A stretch of 54,616 bases of DNA from an uncultured Clostridia bacterium (GTDB lineage: Bacteria > Bacillota > Clostridia > Oscillospirales > Acutalibacteraceae). Position 1 is the first letter of the stretch; each line of letters opens with the position of its first letter. Location: the NCBI GenBank assembly GCA_944384895.1, contig CALWVB010000067.1, positions 1 through 54,616 of the forward strand, given 5' to 3'. Shown here piece by piece: positions 18,451-27,532 of this stretch. A program made the translations under genes and the position numbers. The notes under the pieces are model-generated. The model saw only the letters and a program-made list of their open reading frames with translations. It was not told the origin of the DNA and did no database searches.

Positions 18451-19090
18451 TGTGTTGTTTTTGGGTAAAGGTCAATATCCTGCAAAGGGCAAAAATGACT
18501 ATTCTCCAAAATAAGAATCAGACCTTGAGGAAGAAATTCCTTGAGGTCTTTTTTATCCGCCAATTGCCGCAAAGCCTTGTAAATCAAGTGCTTTTGTATA
18601 AAAAACGGTGATTTTATATTGCTGGAAACCGTATGAAAGCACAATCCGGCTGGGATGCAGAGGATAATTGATTTTACTCCGGATAGGATAATCGTATTGG
18701 CCCCATGACATGTGTTGTTTTTGGGCAGAACCGATTTTTAACCATAGGTAAAATTTGATATTCTCGAATGACCTTAAAGGAGCAATCCTTTGAGGTCATT
18801 TTCTTTGTTCAAAATCGCAGAAAACCTTGAAAATACAAGCGATTTAGTCAATAAAATTCCGATTTCATTGCAATTAAAATTTGTACCACCGGGAAAATAA
18901 AATTTGCCCCTTTGGTTAAAATGAGCTTTGCCCCGGAAATTATGTGTTAATGGGGCAAAGGTCATTATCTTGCAAAGGACAAAAACGACCATTATCCAAA
19001 ATAAAGAATCAGACCTTGAGGAAGAAAATTCCTTGAGGTCTTTTTTATTCGCCAATTGCCGCAAAGCCTTGTAAATCAAGTGCTCACGCT
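18451..19090 (+). repeat. Three degenerate tandem units, each with an intrinsic terminator
   Basis: Units begin near 18451, 18711 and 18943 with TGTGTT and a G/T-rich stretch (TTTTTGGG in the first two). Each then has a terminator: 18521-18555 (GACCTTGAGG/CCTTGAGGTC, T6), 18769-18807 (TGACCTTAAAGGA/TCCTTTGAGGTCA) and 19012-19048 (near-copy of the first). Each ends in a tail related to CGCAAAGCCTTGTAAATCAAG. Units 1 and 3 are over 90% alike; unit 2 is divergent. This looks like the repeatedly duplicated 3' end of a mobile gene. Confidence 0.7.
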
Positions 19091-19228
19091 GCTTTTCCGA
19101 CATGCTCAGTAAAGCAATTGCCAATACTTCCTGCACACAACAATTTTTGTCCCGCAAATCGTAAAGACAGTAGGAATATTTTCAAACAAAGGGATTTGTT
19201 TATGCATAAAGCAGTTTAAGATTGTTTT

Positions 19229-19375
19229 CTATGAGATAATGAGAAATACTTCATGCCGTTGTTTTTTCGCAAGTCTTTGCAGGACCCCAGCGCTGCATGG
19301 TATAGGATTGTTCTGCAAAAGCTGTGAAATGGATGTATATTCGATATGTTCCTGATACTGTTGAGTTGTCCGCAT
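19229..19375 (-). CDS. Small hypothetical ORF in mobile-element remnant
   Basis: 48 codons (MRTTQQYQEHIEYTSISQLL...) with a convincing GGGGGG/AAAGGGG ribosome site 7-8 bases before the ATG. The reading frame ends in TAA. I do not recognise the protein. It lies among decayed mobile DNA, so it may be the truncated start of a larger gene. Confidence 0.35.
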   Translation of the reverse strand: MRTTQQYQEHIEYTSISQLLQNNPIPCSAGVLQRLAKKQRHEVFLIIS

Positions 19376-19486
19376 CTTATTTCCCCCCTTTCTTTTGTAG
19401 CAAGGAGAAAGGGCAGCAACGCCCATATAGAGTAAAACTGCATGGGCATCTAATTTTCAAAACAATTGTGCAAGAACAGGCACGGC

Positions 19487-20055
19487 TTATTTAATAGAAA
19501 ACCTTGTTGTATTGACGCACAAATCATAATTCGCTCTATTATCCTACTCTTTTTCAGATAGAATAAATAATATTTGGATCGGTTTTTATCAATTTTAATA
19601 ATATTTTGCTTGATCTGTTCGTCAGATAATTCTGACTGAATAGAACCTCTTTCTTTGCACCGCTGGGTTTTGCTTTTCATATAGGCATATACAAAAATGC
19701 GATACGGGAAAAAACTTCTCAACACATAATCAGCACACCGTCCAACAATCACACAATGGGATTTTTCTGCCATTTCTTTGATTACGCGGATTTGCTTTTG
19801 AAAGACTGTGTGCGCCTGCTTATAAGCATAATCTTCCAAATGCAGAAAACTCTTTCCAATTGTGATCGGATATAATCTATGGGATAAACGCGCCTATACT
19901 TCTTGTATATATTGTTCTGTAAAAGAGGTGCATTTTACAATCTGTTATAAAATCTTTTTGTCATAGTATTCCATATGTAATGCTTCAGCAAGCCGACGCC
20001 CAAGTTCACGGCCACCGCTTCCAAACTCTCGGCCTATCGTTATAATGCTATTCAT
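19487..20055 (-). pseudogene. Decayed cytidylate kinase-like protein
   Basis: Starts MNSIITIGREFGSGGRELGRR, the P-loop of the cytidylate kinase-like family (PF13189), and continues with VIVGRCADYVLR, RVF/RIFVYAYMKSK and SELSDEQIKQNIIKIDKNRSKYY. Two in-frame stops (TAA and TAG) interrupt it about 23-42 codons after the start. A frameshift after KNRSKYYLFY moves the end into another frame, where ANYDLCVNTTRFSIK completes the family pattern. It lies just after the MATE gene, a pairing common in Clostridia. Recently inactivated. Confidence 0.85.
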
Positions 20056-20072
20056 AGCAATTTGCTCAATTT

Positions 20073-21410
20073 TTAGTAAAGTAATTTGTTCTCACGCTGC
20101 ATCCTTCCGTTTATGATCGTTATACAAATGACGGTAACAATCGTTACAATACATTCTGTGAAAACCATTGCCCACCAAACTCCGTTTAATCCAAGCCAAA
20201 GGGGGAGAAGATACAGCAAAATTGCACTTACCACAACGCCTCTTAATAAGGTGAGCACAGACGAGATACGGGTATGCATGATCGATTGAAAATAAAAGGT
20301 TGCCCAAATATTGATCCCCATGAACAGAAAAGAAATAAAATAAGTTCTAACAATACCCGGTGCAGCCGTTAATACAGCCGGTGTCGTTTTTACAAAAAAC
20401 TGTACGATCTGTGTCGGGAACAAAATACCGCTCAAAGTAAATACAATCCCAATTACAATCACAGTTCCTATGGAAATGCGCCGTATCTGTGAAATACGCT
20501 CTATTTGTCCCGCGCCATAATTATATGTGATGATCGGTTGTATAGCTTGCCCTACACCTGTAAATATATGCTGAAACATACCCGAGCAGGAAAGTACGAC
20601 GCTAAAGACCGCCAAAGGCACTTCGCCGCCGTACCGCATAATTTGGTTGTTTAGAATGCAGGTCAATACAATAAATGCAAACTCAAGAACAGACGCACTA
20701 AAACCAGATGTAACAGATTTCCATAATGCTTTTGATAATTTCCAGGGCTTTACCAACCGCAGCCTGCATTTTTTAGTAAATAAATAGGCGCAGAGAATTA
20801 TAGTTTGGATCACCGTCCCGCCGGCTGTGGCAATCGCAGCTCCAGCCATGCCCATGTTCATGGGGAATACTAGGAACCAATCTCCAAATACATTAAAAAC
20901 GCCTCCTGCTATCACGGCCCACATTGCAAAATTGGGTGCACCGTCGCAGCGCACCATGCAGGTAAGGTATGCTGAAAAAATAAAGAAAGGAAATGTCCCA
21001 ATAATCCAATTTCCATACTCAAGTACAAGCGGCATGAGCGTTACGTTTGCACCAAACAGTGTAAATATTTCTTCCTTAAAAATAGCAGTCAACGGCCATA
21101 CAATAACACTTAAAATAAGTGTTAATAAAAAAGAAGCAGTATAGTATGCATTTGCTTTTTCTTTTTCACCTTCGCCCTGCGCCTTTCCAAAGCGTACAGA
21201 ACCGCCAATACCGCCTAAAAAACCAAATAGGCTAGCGACACCTAATATTGGAAATACAATAGCCCCCGCCGCTGCACCGTTTGGCCCTACGCCCTGCCCA
21301 ATCGCAACTGTGTCAACAAAACTATATATAGTAGTAACCATAGCCGAAAAGAGCGAGGGCCATAAAAATTTTGCATACAGCGTGGTTACTTTGTCTTTCA
21401 GCAAATCCAT
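20073..21410 (-). CDS. MATE family multidrug efflux transporter
   Basis: 445-aa inner-membrane antiporter with about 12 transmembrane helices. The start (KFLWPSLFSAMVTTIYSFVDTVAIGQGVG) has the MATE N-terminal pattern, and a second internal repeat starts near residue 235. Exports cationic drugs with Na+ or H+. ATG preceded by AGGAG. It is transcribed divergently from a MerR-type regulator gene over a promoter with a 19-bp spacer and a palindrome, which fits drug-dependent activation by that regulator. Base composition is richer in GC than the flanking chromosome, in line with acquisition. Confidence 0.93.
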   Translation of the reverse strand: MDLLKDKVTTLYAKFLWPSLFSAMVTTIYSFVDTVAIGQGVGPNGAAAGAIVFPILGVASLFGFLGGIGGSVRFGKAQGEGEKEKANAYYTASFLLTLILSVIVWPLTAIFKEEIFTLFGANVTLMPLVLEYGNWIIGTFPFFIFSAYLTCMVRCDGAPNFAMWAVIAGGVFNVFGDWFLVFPMNMGMAGAAIATAGGTVIQTIILCAYLFTKKCRLRLVKPWKLSKALWKSVTSGFSASVLEFAFIVLTCILNNQIMRYGGEVPLAVFSVVLSCSGMFQHIFTGVGQAIQPIITYNYGAGQIERISQIRRISIGTVIVIGIVFTLSGILFPTQIVQFFVKTTPAVLTAAPGIVRTYFISFLFMGINIWATFYFQSIMHTRISSVLTLLRGVVVSAILLYLLPLWLGLNGVWWAMVFTECIVTIVTVICITIINGRMQRENKLLY

Positions 21411-21460
21411 AAAAACACTCTCCTATCGTTAGATGATTGACATTTTTTTCATGCTGCTAT

Positions 21461-21491
21461 ATTATAAAGTCTAATATAATATGAGAGTCAA
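21461..21491 (-). promoter_or_regulatory. MerR-type promoter of the MATE gene with operator in the spacer
   Basis: On the minus strand TTGACT (21486-21491) and TATAAT (21461-21466) are 19 bp apart, the over-long spacing used by MerR-family activators. A 15-bp near-perfect palindrome, CTCATAT-T-ATATTAG, lies in the spacer. A divergent plus-strand promoter for the regulator gene can use TTGACA at 21437-21442. Confidence 0.8.
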
Positions 21492-21508
21492 TAGAAAGGA
21501 GAAGCGTT

Positions 21509-22306
21509 TTGGATAAAAAAAGTCTGTTCTCAATCGGTAAGCTTTCAAGGCTGACAGGCGTTCACATCCAGTCGCTAAGATATTATGAAGAGCTGGGAAT
21601 ATTAAAGCCCGCATATATCGATCCCAATAGCTTATACAGATACTACACTTTTGCACATATGCGAATTGTTGAGGCAATTCAATACTGCGCTGATTTAGAT
21701 ATTCCTCTTAAACAGTTTAAGGATTTCATTTTGGAAAGAGAAAAGGAGATAGACTATGCAAAGTTAATCTCATATGGAAAGGAAATTACCTATCAAAAAA
21801 TGCAGCGAATTGAAAACCGGCTTCATTTCCTGGAAAATATGCAAGAGGAAATAAATCATGCAGAAACTTGCTATTCAAAACAAATTGTTTCATGTCATAT
21901 GAAAGAAAAAATATGTTGGGTGATGCCATATAACGGGACGCAGTCCAGTCCGGATTTCCATGCAGCATTATACCGTCTGATTTCTGACATTGAAAACAAT
22001 GGTTTCCGAGCGGGATATAATCATGGGCAATTATTGCTATGCATGGGAGATATTCGCAAATCCTATATTTTTATTGATATACGGGAAACAGATAAACCAT
22101 TGGAAAACTACCCGCAAATTGTTCATCTTCCGGCTGGTGAATATTTGTGTATGGTATCAAAGGAAAGTCAGATTGAAAAAGCACCTGAAATCTTCCCGGA
22201 TTTGTTTGCGATGACATACGATAAAATTATTATATCAGTTGAGATGTTCAATGAGAAATTTAACTATTCATCTCCCATATATGAGATCCGTTGTTTGCTC
22301 CCTTAA
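21509..22306 (+). CDS. MerR family transcriptional activator with GyrI-like ligand domain
   Basis: 265 aa with a TTG start behind AAGGAG. Residues 5-75 hold the MerR winged HTH (FSIGKLSRLTGVHIQSLRYY, then ELGILKPAYIDPNSLYRYY). A coiled-coil dimerisation helix (about 80-120) is followed by a C-terminal domain (YNGTQSSPDFHAALYRLISD ... GEYLCMV) like the BmrR/GyrI effector-binding fold that senses bulky drugs. It probably untwists the 19-bp-spaced promoter of the divergent MATE gene when drug is bound. Ends at a terminator. Confidence 0.9.
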   Translation: MDKKSLFSIGKLSRLTGVHIQSLRYYEELGILKPAYIDPNSLYRYYTFAHMRIVEAIQYCADLDIPLKQFKDFILEREKEIDYAKLISYGKEITYQKMQRIENRLHFLENMQEEINHAETCYSKQIVSCHMKEKICWVMPYNGTQSSPDFHAALYRLISDIENNGFRAGYNHGQLLLCMGDIRKSYIFIDIRETDKPLENYPQIVHLPAGEYLCMVSKESQIEKAPEIFPDLFAMTYDKIIISVEMFNEKFNYSSPIYEIRCLLP

Positions 22307-22331
22307 TATACAGCTTCAGCTAAAAGAGTTA

Positions 22332-22366
22332 GGTAGCAGCGTTGAAGTGTTGCTGCCTTATTTTAT
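22332..22366 (+). terminator. Intrinsic terminator after the MerR gene
   Basis: GGTAGCAGC paired with GTTGCTGCC (one G-T wobble), loop of about 8 nt, followed by TTATTTTAT. Confidence 0.8.
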
Positions 22367-22582
22367 AAATATTTTAGAAACGCAATGCAACAAATGCCGC
22401 CTTTAAAACGGGGTATTGAGTAAGAGGAAACAAAGGTTTTGGGATGTTCCCAACAAGCAAAAAAGGGCAAATGGGTACTCATTTACTGTGCTTGATCCCT
22501 ACTAAAAACAAGAAAAGGACGGGAAAGAAATGGGAAATAAGTGGAAAATAAGTGAAAAACAGAACACAACGGTTTACTGATA

Positions 22583-22762
22583 AAAAAAGGCAATCCACTG
22601 AATAAAACCGTATGCTATATCACCGGCGGGGCTACCTTGGAAGTCGAAACTTTATGCGGCGGCTCCGACCGGCTATACGGCAAAATGACGCGCCTTATCA
22701 AATCGGAAACCATCGAAACGCCTGGTGACAAGAAAAATAAAGAGCGTTATAACAGCAAATAG
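22583..22762 (+). pseudogene. Mobile-element gene remnant, unassigned
   Basis: An open stretch without a start (NPLNKTVCYITGGATLEVETL ending ...NKERYNSK, TAG stop) in GC-rich DNA. The composition and neighbours place it in the decayed conjugative/mobilizable element that spans about 22.4-26.7 kb. The rest of 22367-23050 holds only short fragments (for example NTYPDNITAVIYPFI near 22800) that I cannot assign. Confidence 0.45.
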
Positions 22763-23050
22763 CCACCTGTTTGCCGGATGCTCATTACAGGAGGAATGAA
22801 CAATCAATACCTATCCCGACAATATCACCGCCGTTATATACCCGTTTATCATAAAAGGATGCTTTGGACGGAGAGAGCAACAGCATTGCCAACTATGATG
22901 TAATTTATAAAGGGTGGATTACACCAACGAAAATTATATCATGGCTGGCGGGCTCATTTGTGGCGAATAAAAAGACAGTTGTGATGAAGGGGGGATATCC
23001 CTACACCTGAACGCACCTGTCAACCACACATTCACACAAAGGAGGCTGCT

Positions 23051-23470
23051 ATGGAACTGACCTATTCTCAATATGGAGACTACCTGCTCTCCTTAACCTC
23101 TTGCTGGCGGACATGCGGAGTATCACATCGGCAGGTATGGCCGGATGCGCCGCGCCTATCTGAAAAAACACCGCCCGGCCCTTTACAGCCCTCTGTTGCT
23201 CGCAGAAAAGCTGTTGGTCGAGTCGTCCTCCATGCCGGAGGACGTGGAGCTTTACAGCCCTCTGCTGCTCACGGAAAAGCTGTTCCCTCATCTTGCGGAG
23301 ATGGACACCACCTGCCACACGCAGCTTGAAACCATCGAAACTGCCATGATGTAGCAGAAGGGCGTGACGGAGCCCCTGAAAACCGGCAACCAGATAGAGT
23401 GGTACGCCGGATGAACTCCATCCACAACTGGGCGGAAGAAATCACCCTGCATGAGTTGGTATACAGCTGA
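23051..23470 (+). pseudogene. tnpV: TnpV transposon protein, frameshifted
   Basis: Begins MELTYSQYGDYLL, then needs a frame change to read PNLLLADMRS-like sequence, then another to MRRAYLKKHRPALYSPLLLAEKL, and ends with RMNSIHNWAEEITLHELVY. These are the ordered motifs of TnpV from Tn4451-type and related Firmicute elements. A ~60-bp internal duplication is visible (ALYSPLLLAEKL repeated as ELYSPLLLTEKL). A TAG stop follows ETAMM. Not functional. Confidence 0.8.
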
Positions 23471-23477
23471 TAACCAG

Positions 23478-23525
23478 AAACGCCTGCGCAGCAAGTCTAT
23501 GACCGCTGCGCAGGCGTTTCCCTTA
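23478..23525 (+). terminator. Hairpin after tnpV remnant
   Basis: Perfect 15-bp stem (AAACGCCTGCGCAGC at 23478-23492 and its complement at 23505-23519) with a 12-nt loop, followed by CCCTT. Part of the decayed mobile element. Confidence 0.6.
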
Positions 23526-23645
23526 TTTCAACAGATTCCAATATCCTTTCCGGTCGGAGCCGATGCGCTCAATCAGGCCGTTTTCTTTGAGTGTTTTCAG
23601 CCTCAGAGATACAGTTCTTCTGCTTAAAACCAGATTTTCAGCAAG
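23523..23645 (-). pseudogene. Winged-helix C-terminal fragment
   Basis: About 40 codons, LAENLVLSRRTVSLRLKTLK followed by ENGLIERIGSDRKGYW, form a winged-helix DNA-binding module like those that end ATP-binding HTH proteins of the RecG-like/AlbA family. The rest of the gene is missing: the sequence upstream belongs to the serine recombinase remnant on the other strand. A deletion junction lies near 23645. Confidence 0.55.
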
Positions 23646-23659
23646 AAAAGCCCGTTGTG

Positions 23660-24672
23660 TGCGCCGGACGGACACAACCGGCGTCGCCAATCTTTTTACC
23701 GGCCTTGTATTCTGCGCCGACTGTGGGGCGAAGATGTACAACCACCGGGGACGGAACACAAAGCCGGACAGCAGAGAATACAGCAACGACGTCTACAACT
23801 GCTCCACCTACTGTCTGACCCATGAGAGGGAGACACAGCAGTGCTTCTCCCACAGCATCAGCGCTAGGGCGCTGACCGAGCTGATGCTGGAGACCATCCT
23901 CACCACAGCCGGGTATGCCCTGAGCAACCGGAAAAATTTATCCATAAGCTGTGCGGCATCTTGCAGGTCCGGCAGCAGGAGGACGCTAAGGAGCTGACCC
24001 ACAAGGTCGCCAAGGCAAAGAAGCGGATCGCGGAGATGGACGTGCTGATTAAAAAGCTGTATGAAACTTACGCGATAGGCCGGATGGAGGGAAAACGGTT
24101 TGAGTTGCTGTCTGCCGGATATAAAAAGGAGCAGGACAAAATTGCAACAGGTCATTACCGCAGATTAAACGAACCTCGGCCAGTTTCACGAGGACACGGA
24201 CCGCGCCGATAAATTCCTGACCCTGGCAAAGAAATACACCGACTTTTATGAGCTGACCACGCCCATGCTCAACGAGTTTGTGGAAAAAGATTATGGCAGA
24301 CACCACCAGACCGGAGCACCAGGGAGCGCATACAGGGAATTGAGATTTATTTCAAATTCATCGGAAAGTTTGACGTACCCATGCCGGAACTGAGCCCAGA
24401 GGAGCTGGCGGCGGAGAAAGGACGCAGGAAGCGCCGCGTCCGCGTCCACGCAAAGTATCTGCGGCAAAAAGAGCGCAAGCGCAGTTATTGCCAAGGGGCT
24501 GATCGTCCCGGGCGAGCCGTATAAACTGGTGCGCCAGTACTGCGGGGAATCGTTCCAATCCATCCGCCCCAATGCAAAATTTTGCAACTCTGCCTGTTGC
24601 CAGCGGTTCTAACGGCAGAAAAAGTGGACCGGACAGCAGGAGGCGCAAGCGGACCCCCCAGTTTGGTATTGA
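23660..24672 (+). pseudogene. Large serine recombinase (TnpX-like), multiple frameshifts
   Basis: The catalytic N-terminus is gone. What remains starts with GVANLFTGLVFCADCGAKMY, the zinc-ribbon of large serine recombinases, and continues with FSHSISARALTELMLETI. It then shifts frame to the coiled coil QEDAKELTHKVAKAKKRIAE and shifts again to FLTLAKKYTDFYELTTPML. It ends with a basic stretch (EEKGRRKRRVRVHAKYLRQK-like). At least three frame changes and several stops are needed. In Tn4451-like elements this enzyme excises the transposon; this copy cannot. Confidence 0.8.
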
Positions 24673-24709
24673 AACCGATGGAAACTGACAAAATTGTATA
24701 AACGACACG

Positions 24710-24745
24710 GCGGCCTGCCCCTCATGGGGCGGGCCGCTTTTTTTA
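24710..24745 (+). terminator. Intrinsic terminator of the recombinase remnant
   Basis: GCGGCCTGCCCC paired with GGGGCGGGCCGC, tetraloop TCAT, followed by seven T residues. Confidence 0.85.
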
Positions 24746-24845
24746 TGCCCAAATATATAGGATATGAGATTTAAATCTATTTGAAATTGTCACTGTCAAG
24801 TAAGCCGCTGAACACTACAGCTGCAAGATTAGCCAAAAGGATATG

Positions 24846-25342
24846 GCCTGCTGGCGTTTAGCGACGGGGACTTGCAGACCATCTTTGACCGCAGCGATGG
24901 ATTTTACCAGCGGCAGCTTGTACTGACTACTAAGGAAAAGCCCGTCGGACGGGTGGATGCCTCCGAACTTGCCGGGAAGACGGAAGTCAAGGCGGAGGGA
25001 ATCGTGTTCTGGGTACTTGAGGGGTGGCGGCGGATGGCGGCAAACAACTTCAAGTTCACCGAGAGCCAGCGCACCAGAGAGAACCGGGAGACCGTCAAGC
25101 GCGACAACAACAATGACTATGATTTTCTGGAATCGAGGGGCTATATCCGTCTGAAAACCGATGAGTCCATCCGTCCATCAGCCTCAAAGGATTGCTACGA
25201 CATTTACCAGATGCGGCGCGAGGAAAACAATCTGACCGGCCTCAAACGCTGCAGCTTCAGCGACTGGATGGCGGTGGCTTCGGGAAAATACAATCTGGAG
25301 CGCTGTAACACCGGCACCAACGCGGCGGGCTGCAGGGTGTGA
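24846..25342 (+). pseudogene. Phage/plasmid primase C-terminal fragment
   Basis: Open from about 24846, with possible internal starts but no N-terminal helicase/primase part. LLAFSDGDLQTIFDRSDGFY and QRQLVLTTKEKP match the end of the D5-like SF3 helicase region of plasmid and phage primases. The following helical part (FLESRGYIRLKTDESIRPS) fits their C-terminal HTH. The final residues AAGCRV replace the usual G-x-RGF-x-G-I. A replication gene remnant of the integrated mobile element. Confidence 0.7.
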
Positions 25343-25843
25343 GGCTTTATGGTAATCGAGACCATAACCAGGCCGCATATAAATGAGTTTACGAGCGTTT
25401 CGCAGTGCACGTACCGGAGGAATGGCGGGAGTGACAGCCCAGCAGCCGGTACGTATGTACACAGCGTTTGACCGCAATACCGCAATACCTCATATATTGC
25501 GAAATCACCCCCCTCCAGCTCAAAATAATGCGGTGATTTTACCGGTATACTTTGAAGCAGGCGCGAAAGGGCGAAAAAGTTCGCCACAGGCTGCACCAAT
25601 ATCATCGGACAGTGGCTCATGGATATACGCACCCCAGTATACTGGTTGGAAAAGATACAGCGGGAATGGAGAAAAAACACACATTTGCGCAAACTGTAAA
25701 AAAATCCACTGTTGACCTGCGGTACGTGCCGGCCTGTTTCTATGACAAACAAGGAGCTTTACAAACTTTATCACTCCATGGAGCCGGTGCACCGCAAAGT
25801 GTAACCGGTTTTGTTTATGGGCAACAAAAACAGTAGGATTTAT
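25343..25843. other. Scrambled mobile-element remnants
   Basis: About 500 bases of GC-rich DNA with only broken frames. One fragment reads IIGQWLMDIRTPVYWLEKIQ, and in another frame the adjoining stretch reads QTVKKSTVDLRYVPACFY, which suggests one frameshifted gene. I cannot assign it. No promoter or RNA was identified. Confidence 0.4.
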
Positions 25844-26059
25844 ATGAAGTCAACAATCCGAAACGAGATTAAAGCGCAGATTGTCTGCGCAGGGTACACC
25901 ATGTAGGAGGCAGTTGGCCTGCTGCATGACTAACACGGCTGGAGCGACAGCGTTTTCAACCTCTCCAGCAAGTTGCAGCGGAAATGGCTGCAGTATCGGG
26001 AGACCGTGGAGATGGCCGACGCGCTGGGCTACGATATTGTCTGGCAGAAGTGGAGATGA
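25844..26059 (+). pseudogene. Small helix-turn-helix protein of mobile elements with two internal stops
   Basis: 71 codons beginning MKSTIRNEIKAQIVCAGYTM and ending ALGYDIVWQKWR, a small DNA-binding protein common in Tn916/Tn1549-type and mobilizable elements of Firmicutes. TAG and TAA stops sit where Gln codons (CAG, CAA) are expected, so two C-to-T changes explain the loss. Elsewhere in the window TAG and TAA end genes normally, so recoding is not the explanation. Confidence 0.65.
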
Positions 26060-26063
26060 GCGC

Positions 26064-26270
26064 ATGATGGATACAGAAAACAAGCTGTTGCAGGCAAAGC
26101 ATCGGCTGGAGGAAGCCCAGGCACGGGATAGGGTGAAGGAGCGCAGGGTCCGTACCCGGCGGCTGATCCAGGAAGGCGTGATTTTGAAAAAGACGATGCC
26201 GGAGGTACGGAGCATGGAGATGTCCGGCCTGGAAGAATATCTTTTCCGTAAGCGTTACAAACAGGGTTGA
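26064..26270 (+). CDS. DUF3847 mobile-element protein
   Basis: 68 aa (MMDTENKLLQAKHRLEEAQA..., then MPEVRSMEMSGLEEYLFRKR), a helical, highly charged protein of the DUF3847 family. It accompanies relaxase genes in mobilizable transposons and is likely an accessory mobilization factor. GGAGATGAGCGC precedes the ATG; the second ATG at 26067 is an equal alternative. The frame is intact, unlike its neighbours, but the relaxase expected downstream is missing and an oriT-like site follows, so it is probably an orphan. Confidence 0.75.
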   Translation: MMDTENKLLQAKHRLEEAQARDRVKERRVRTRRLIQEGVILKKTMPEVRSMEMSGLEEYLFRKRYKQG

Positions 26271-26322
26271 GAACAGCGGGAGGTCTCCGGGAAAACTGGG
26301 GCCTCTACTTTTTTATCCCAGA

Positions 26323-26359
26323 AGGGCGCACTTACTCACTACTTCGTCGCAAAGTGCGC
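26323..26359 (-). other. RSF1010/R1162-type oriT core with adjacent inverted repeat
   Basis: The minus strand at 26334-26323 reads TAAGTGCGCCCT, identical to the oriT core recognised by the R1162/RSF1010 MobA relaxase group. An 8-bp inverted repeat (GCGCACTT at 26326-26333, AAGTGCGC at 26352-26359) overlaps it. It lies just after DUF3847, where the relaxase gene begins in complete elements. No relaxase frame follows in this window. Confidence 0.65.
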
Positions 26360-27336
<977 letters not shown>

Positions 27337-27350
27337 TAACAAAAATATGG

Positions 27351-27376
27351 CTATCAAAAGGTGTACCTTTTGATAG
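27351..27376 (+). repeat. Recombination site 1 (hix-like), left end of invertible segment
   Basis: 26 bp: half-site CTATCAAAAGGT, core GT (27363-27364), half-site ACCTTTTGATAG, with the symmetry extending outward to 27345-27382. The layout (12+2+12) is that of serine-invertase sites. The outer TATCAAAA is shared with the Salmonella hix consensus. The 38-bp palindrome may also end transcription from the recombinase gene. Confidence 0.75.
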
Positions 27377-27392
27377 CCATATTTCAGTATTC

Positions 27393-27421
27393 ATTTTATA
27401 CTATAGCTCTTGGTTTTTCAA
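27393..27421 (-). promoter_or_regulatory. Promoter inside the invertible segment, pointing away from the operon
   Basis: Minus strand TTGAAA (27416-27421), 17-bp spacer, TAAAAT (27393-27398). In the present orientation it reads toward the recombinase gene. Inversion between the two 26-bp sites would aim it at the surface-protein operon. No equally good plus-strand promoter was seen in the segment: TTGACT at 27439-27444 lacks a matching -10 box. Confidence 0.65.
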
Positions 27422-27487
27422 GTGATTAGGAGCATTTTTTGACTATATTTTCGCCTTGGAAAAGGGAGACGATGGCTTGAGTGAACA

Positions 27488-27513
27488 TTATCAAAAGGTA
27501 CACTTTTTGATAA
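27488..27513 (-). repeat. Recombination site 2 (hix-like), right end of invertible segment
   Basis: 26 bp: half-site TTATCAAAAGGT, core AC (27500-27501), half-site ACTTTTTGATAA. The core is the reverse complement of site 1's GT, so the two sites are in inverted orientation, which gives inversion and not deletion. It lies 20 bases before the first gene of the downstream operon. Confidence 0.75.
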
Positions 27514-27532
27514 GAAAAGGAGCAAATTGAAC

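Noticed and set aside
18411-19157. Leftward ORFs containing HLIYKALRQLANKKDLKEF as real genes
   Set aside because: The shared peptide is the reverse reading of the duplicated terminator and tail, and the frames run on into unrelated peptide without ribosome sites.
23478-23519. CGCCTGCGCAGC hairpin as an eleventh copy of the structured repeat
   Set aside because: It shares the GC-rich arm motif but has no GGGGG arm, no AT-rich inner arms and no CCATAT hairpin. It is an ordinary hairpin of the decayed transposon.
24291-24708. Leftward open frames in the GC-rich 24.3-25.8 kb region
   Set aside because: They are antisense shadows of the frameshifted serine recombinase and primase remnants, with no ribosome sites or recognisable domains.
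25844-26059. Stop-codon recoding (TAG/TAA as Gln)
   Set aside because: Genes such as guaA end in TAG and many others in TAA, and the stops occur only in decayed mobile genes.
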